Source: Calliopsis andreniformis | Taxonomy: Eukaryota > Arthropoda > Insecta > Hymenoptera > Andrenidae | Length of the DNA stretch: 64,000 nt | Direction: 5' to 3' | Assembly: GCF_051401765.1 (NCBI RefSeq) | Contig: NW_027480440.1 | Location: 5,084,001-5,148,000 of the forward strand | Shown: piece after piece, positions 61,071-64,000 of the stretch | Layout: each line of letters starts with the position of its first letter | How positions within the stretch are numbered: the stretch's first letter is position 1 | Notes under the pieces: generated by a model | Told to the model about the DNA's origin: nothing | Databases searched by the model: none | What the model saw: only the letters and a program-made list of their open reading frames with translations | Translations under genes and position numbers: made by a program

Positions 61071-64000
61071 ATAGAATATCCTGAATTCTCTGTTTTCAGT
61101 ACTCAATCCTCAATACTCAATCCTCAGTCCTCAGTCCTGAATCTTCAATAATCAATCCTCAATCCTAAAATCCTCAATCCTCAATATTCAACACACAACC
61201 CTCAACCATCAATCCTCAATACTCAACCATCAATGATCAATTCTCAATTCTCAATAGAATATCCTGAATTCTCAGTTTTCAATACTCAATCCTCAGTCTT
61301 CAATCTTCAAGTCTCCATTCACAAACATCTATTCTCATCTCCCAAACCTCAACACTCAGTCCTCAATCTTCAATCCTGAATCCTCAATCCTCAATCTTCA
61401 ATCCTCAATACTCAATCCTCAATCCTCAATCCTCATTCCTCAAACCGCAATCCTCAACCATCAGTCCTAATGCTCCATCCTCAATCCTCAATCCTCAATC
61501 CTCAATCTTCAATCCTCAATCCTCAATCCTCAAACCTCATTCCTCAAACCTCAATCCTCAACCCTCAATCCACAATCCTCAATCCTCAATCCTCAGTCAT
61601 CAATACTCAATCTTCGATACTCAATCCCCAATCCTCAATCCTCAATCCTCAATCCTCAATCCTCGTTCCTCAAACCTCAATCCTCAACCCTCAGTCCAGA
61701 ATTCTCAATCCTCAATCCTCAGTCATCAATACTCAATCTTCGATACTCAATCCCCAATCCTCAATCCTCAATCCCCAATCCTCAATCCTCATTCCTCAAA
61801 CCCCAATCCTCAACCCTCAGTCCTCATCCTCCATCCACAATCCTCAATCCTCAATCCTCAATCTTCAATCCTCAATCCTCAACCCTCAATCCACAATCCT
61901 CAATCCTCAATCCTCATTCCTCAGACCTCTATCCTCGACCCTCAGTACTCATCCTCAATCCTCAATTCTCAATTCTCAATCCTCAGTCCTCAGTTCTCAA
62001 ACATCAATCATCAACCCTCAGCCCTCATCCTCAATCCTCAATCCTCAATCCTCAATCCTCAACCATCAATGCTCAATTCTCAATACTCAATAGAATATCA
62101 TCAATTCTCTGTTTTCAATACCCAAACCTCAATCTTCAATATTCAAGTCTCCATCCAAAAACATCTATTCTCATCACTCAACCCTCAACACTCAGTCCTC
62201 AATCTTCAATCCTCAATCCTCAATACTCAATCCTCAATCCTCAATCCGCAATCCTCAATCTTCAATCCTCAATACTCAACACACAACCCTGAACCATCAA
62301 TCCTCATTACTCAACCATCAATACTCACTCCTCAATACTCAATAGAATATCCTGAATTCTCATGTTTCAATACTCAATCCACAATCTTCAATCTTCAAGT
62401 CTCCATCCACAAACATCGATTCTCATCACTCAACCCACAACACTCAGTCCTCAATCGTCACTCCTCAATCCTCAATGCTCAATCTTCAATCCTCAATACT
62501 CAATCTTCAATCCTCAGTCCTCAATCCTCAATCCTCAATCCTCAGTCCTCACTCATCAATCCTCAATCCTCAATCCTCAACCTTCAATACTCAATCCCCA
62601 GTCCTCAACCTTCAATCCGCAATGCTCAATACTCAATCCACAATCCTCAGTCCTCAATCCTCAATCCTCAGTCCTCAATCCTCAATCCTCAATATTCAAA
62701 CCTCAATCCTCAACCGTCAGTCCTCGTCATCAATCCACAACCCTCAACCCTCAATCCTCAACCTTCAATCATCAATACTCAATCTTCAATCCTCAATCCT
62801 CAATCCTCAATCCACAATCCTCAATCCTCAATATTCAATACACAACCCTCAACCATCAATTCTCAATACTCAACCATCAATCCTCAATTCTCAATACTCA
62901 ATAGAATATCCTGAATTGTCATGGTTCAATACTCAATCCACAATATTCAATAATCAAATCTCAATCCTCAAACCTCAATCCTCAACACTCAATCCTCAAC
63001 ACTCAGTCCTCTCTCTTCAATCATCCATCCTCAATGCTCAATCCTCAAGAGTCAATCCTCCATCCTCAATACTCAAACCTCAATTCTCAGTCCTCAAACC
63101 TCAATCCCGAATCCTCAACCCTGAATCCTCAATCTTCAGTCCTCAGTCCTCAACAATCAATTGTCAATCCTCAATCCTCAATAGAATATCCTCAATTCAC
63201 AGCTTTCAATACTAAACCACCATTCTTCAATCTTCAAATCTCAATCCACAAACATCAATTCTCATCACTCAACCCTCAACACTCAGTCCTCAATCTTCAA
63301 TCCTCAATCCTCAATCCTCAATCTTCAATCCTCAATACTCAATCTTCAATCCTCAATCCTCAACCGACAATCCTCAATCCTCAATCCTCAGTCATCAATA
63401 CTCAATCCTCGATACTCAATCCCCAATCCTCAAACCTCAATCCTCAATCCTCAATCCTCATTCCTCAAACCTCAATCCTCAACCCTCAAATCCACAATCC
63501 TCAATCCTCAATCCTCAGTCATCAATACTCAATCTTCGATACTCAATCCCCAATCCTCAATCCTCAATCCTCAATCGTCAATCCTCATTCCTCAAACCTC
63601 AATCCTCAACCCTCAGTCCTCATCCTCCATCCTCAATCCTCAATCCTCAATCCTCAATCCTCAATCTTCAATCCTCAATACTCAATCTTCAATCTTCAAT
63701 CCTCAATCCTCAATCCTCAATCCTCAATCCTCAATCCGCATTCCTCAATCTTCGATACTCAATACTCAATCTTCTATCCTCAATCCTCCATCCTGAAATC
63801 CTCAACCCTCAATATTCAACACACAACCCTCAAACTTCAATCCTCAATACTCAACCGTCAATCCTCAATTCTCAATACTCAATAGAATATCCTGAATTCT
63901 CAGTTTTCAATACTCAATCCTCAATCTTCAATCTTCAAGTCTCCATCCACAAACATCAATTCTCATCACTCAACCCTCAACACTCAGTCCTCAATCGTCA
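61071..64000. repeat. Mixed A, C and B anchors with 126-bp local repeats, to the window end
   Basis: Anchors: A2 61074, A2 61257, an A2-like hybrid at 62093 (TATCATCAATTCTC), C2 62345, C1 62904 (TGAATTGTC), B 63184, A2 63885. The phrase CAGTCATCAATACTCAATC occurs at 61594 and 61720, 126 bp (18 heptamers) apart, and near 63389 and 63516, 127 bp apart with an 8-bp unit TCAAATCC between them. The array continues past the last base. Confidence 0.7.

Larger units (their letters stand above)
1..64000. repeat. Satellite array of a TCAATCC heptamer filling the window
   Basis: The whole window reads as tandem copies of TCAATCC (complement GGATTGA). Common variants differ by one base: TCAATCT, TCAATAC, TCAGTCC, TCAACCC, TCAAACC, TCAATTC, TTAATCC, TGAATCC, TCATTCC. 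Pure consensus runs are short; one of the longest is nine units at 592-654, repeated at 24117-24179. The consensus has no G on the + strand, so the strands are strongly asymmetric; the + strand G that exists comes mostly from TCAGTCC and from the anchors. CpG is absent from the consensus and occurs only in variants such as TCGATCC and CAATCGTC. I found no non-repetitive stretch, no tRNA- or rRNA-like sequence, no poly(A) tract and no transposon ends. This is eukaryotic satellite or minisatellite DNA; species and chromosomal site cannot be told from the sequence. Confidence 0.97.

Noticed and set aside
1..64000. CRISPR array
   Set aside because: There is no alternation of constant repeats with unique spacers of uniform length; everything between anchors is the same heptamer.
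1..64000. Telomeric repeat or telomere
   Set aside because: GGATTGA has runs of only two G and matches neither TTAGGG nor TTTAGGG; heavy variation and higher-order duplications do not fit a telomerase-made tract. A subtelomeric location remains possible.
1..64000. Human-type satellite II/III (ATTCC pentamer) or alpha satellite
   Set aside because: The period is 7 bp and not 5 or 171 bp. ATTCC appears only sporadically in variants such as TCATTCC, and I did not notice a CENP-B box.
1..64000. H-DNA or triplex-forming mirror repeat
   Set aside because: Each unit has two A among pyrimidines on the + strand, so there is no long pure polypurine:polypyrimidine tract.
1..64000. tRNA, rRNA or other structured RNA genes
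   Set aside because: No stretch departs from the heptamer pattern enough to contain one, and the near absence of G on the + strand prevents ordinary stem pairing.

Overview
The window is 64 kb of one tandem-repeat array with no gene in it. The basic unit is a 7-bp word, TCAATCC on the + strand (GGATTGA on the other), present in roughly nine thousand more or less mutated copies from the first base to the last. Neither edge of the array is inside the window. An uninterrupted array of this size, with nested higher-order repeats and no gene, RNA or regulatory signal, points to eukaryotic satellite DNA (heterochromatic, pericentromeric or subtelomeric) from a long-read assembly. The sequence does not say which organism, and I do not recognise the heptamer as a named satellite family.

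Open reading frames of up to 577 codons occur on the + strand only, and they are arithmetic artefacts. Seven is not a multiple of three, so three units (21 bp) give the same heptapeptide S-S-I-L-N-P-Q in all three + frames. The consensus has no + strand stop, while its complement has one TGA per 21 bp in every frame. I annotate no CDS.

Structure above the heptamer: about every 500 bp on average the array carries a diverged 'anchor' built round AATAGAATATCC followed by TGAATTC or TCAATTC. I located about 129 by eye. They fall into classes named here by their right-hand sequence. A1 reads CAGCTTTG, A2 CAGTTTTC, B is TCCTCAATTCACAG, B2 is TCATCAATTCACAG, B3 is CTCAATTCACTGTTTCC, C1 reads CATGGTTC, C2 CATGTTTC, C3 CACGGTTC, and D CAGGATTC. 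A further module, X, carries TCTAGAATCCTAGA. Anchors stay in 7-bp register, so they look like old diverged heptamers rather than insertions. Anchor positions below are the G of GAATATCC or its variant.

Layout: 1-4955 is an A-rich block whose pieces recur at 17.5-25.4 kb. 4956-8929 is a less duplicated B region. 8930-16500 is a 3492-bp unit in two full copies and a partial third. 16.5-17.5 kb is a mosaic. 17550-23125 is a 2788-bp unit in two copies. 23126-25926 is a second copy of the window start. 26-64 kb brings in classes C, D, B2 and B3, absent further left. There a roughly 2-kb ordered string B2-B-D-B3-C3-B recurs at 33.4, 41.3 and, rearranged, 55.7 kb, and shorter strings recur elsewhere. 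The array appears to have grown by segmental tandem duplication, in-register loss or gain of whole heptamers, and exchange inside anchors.
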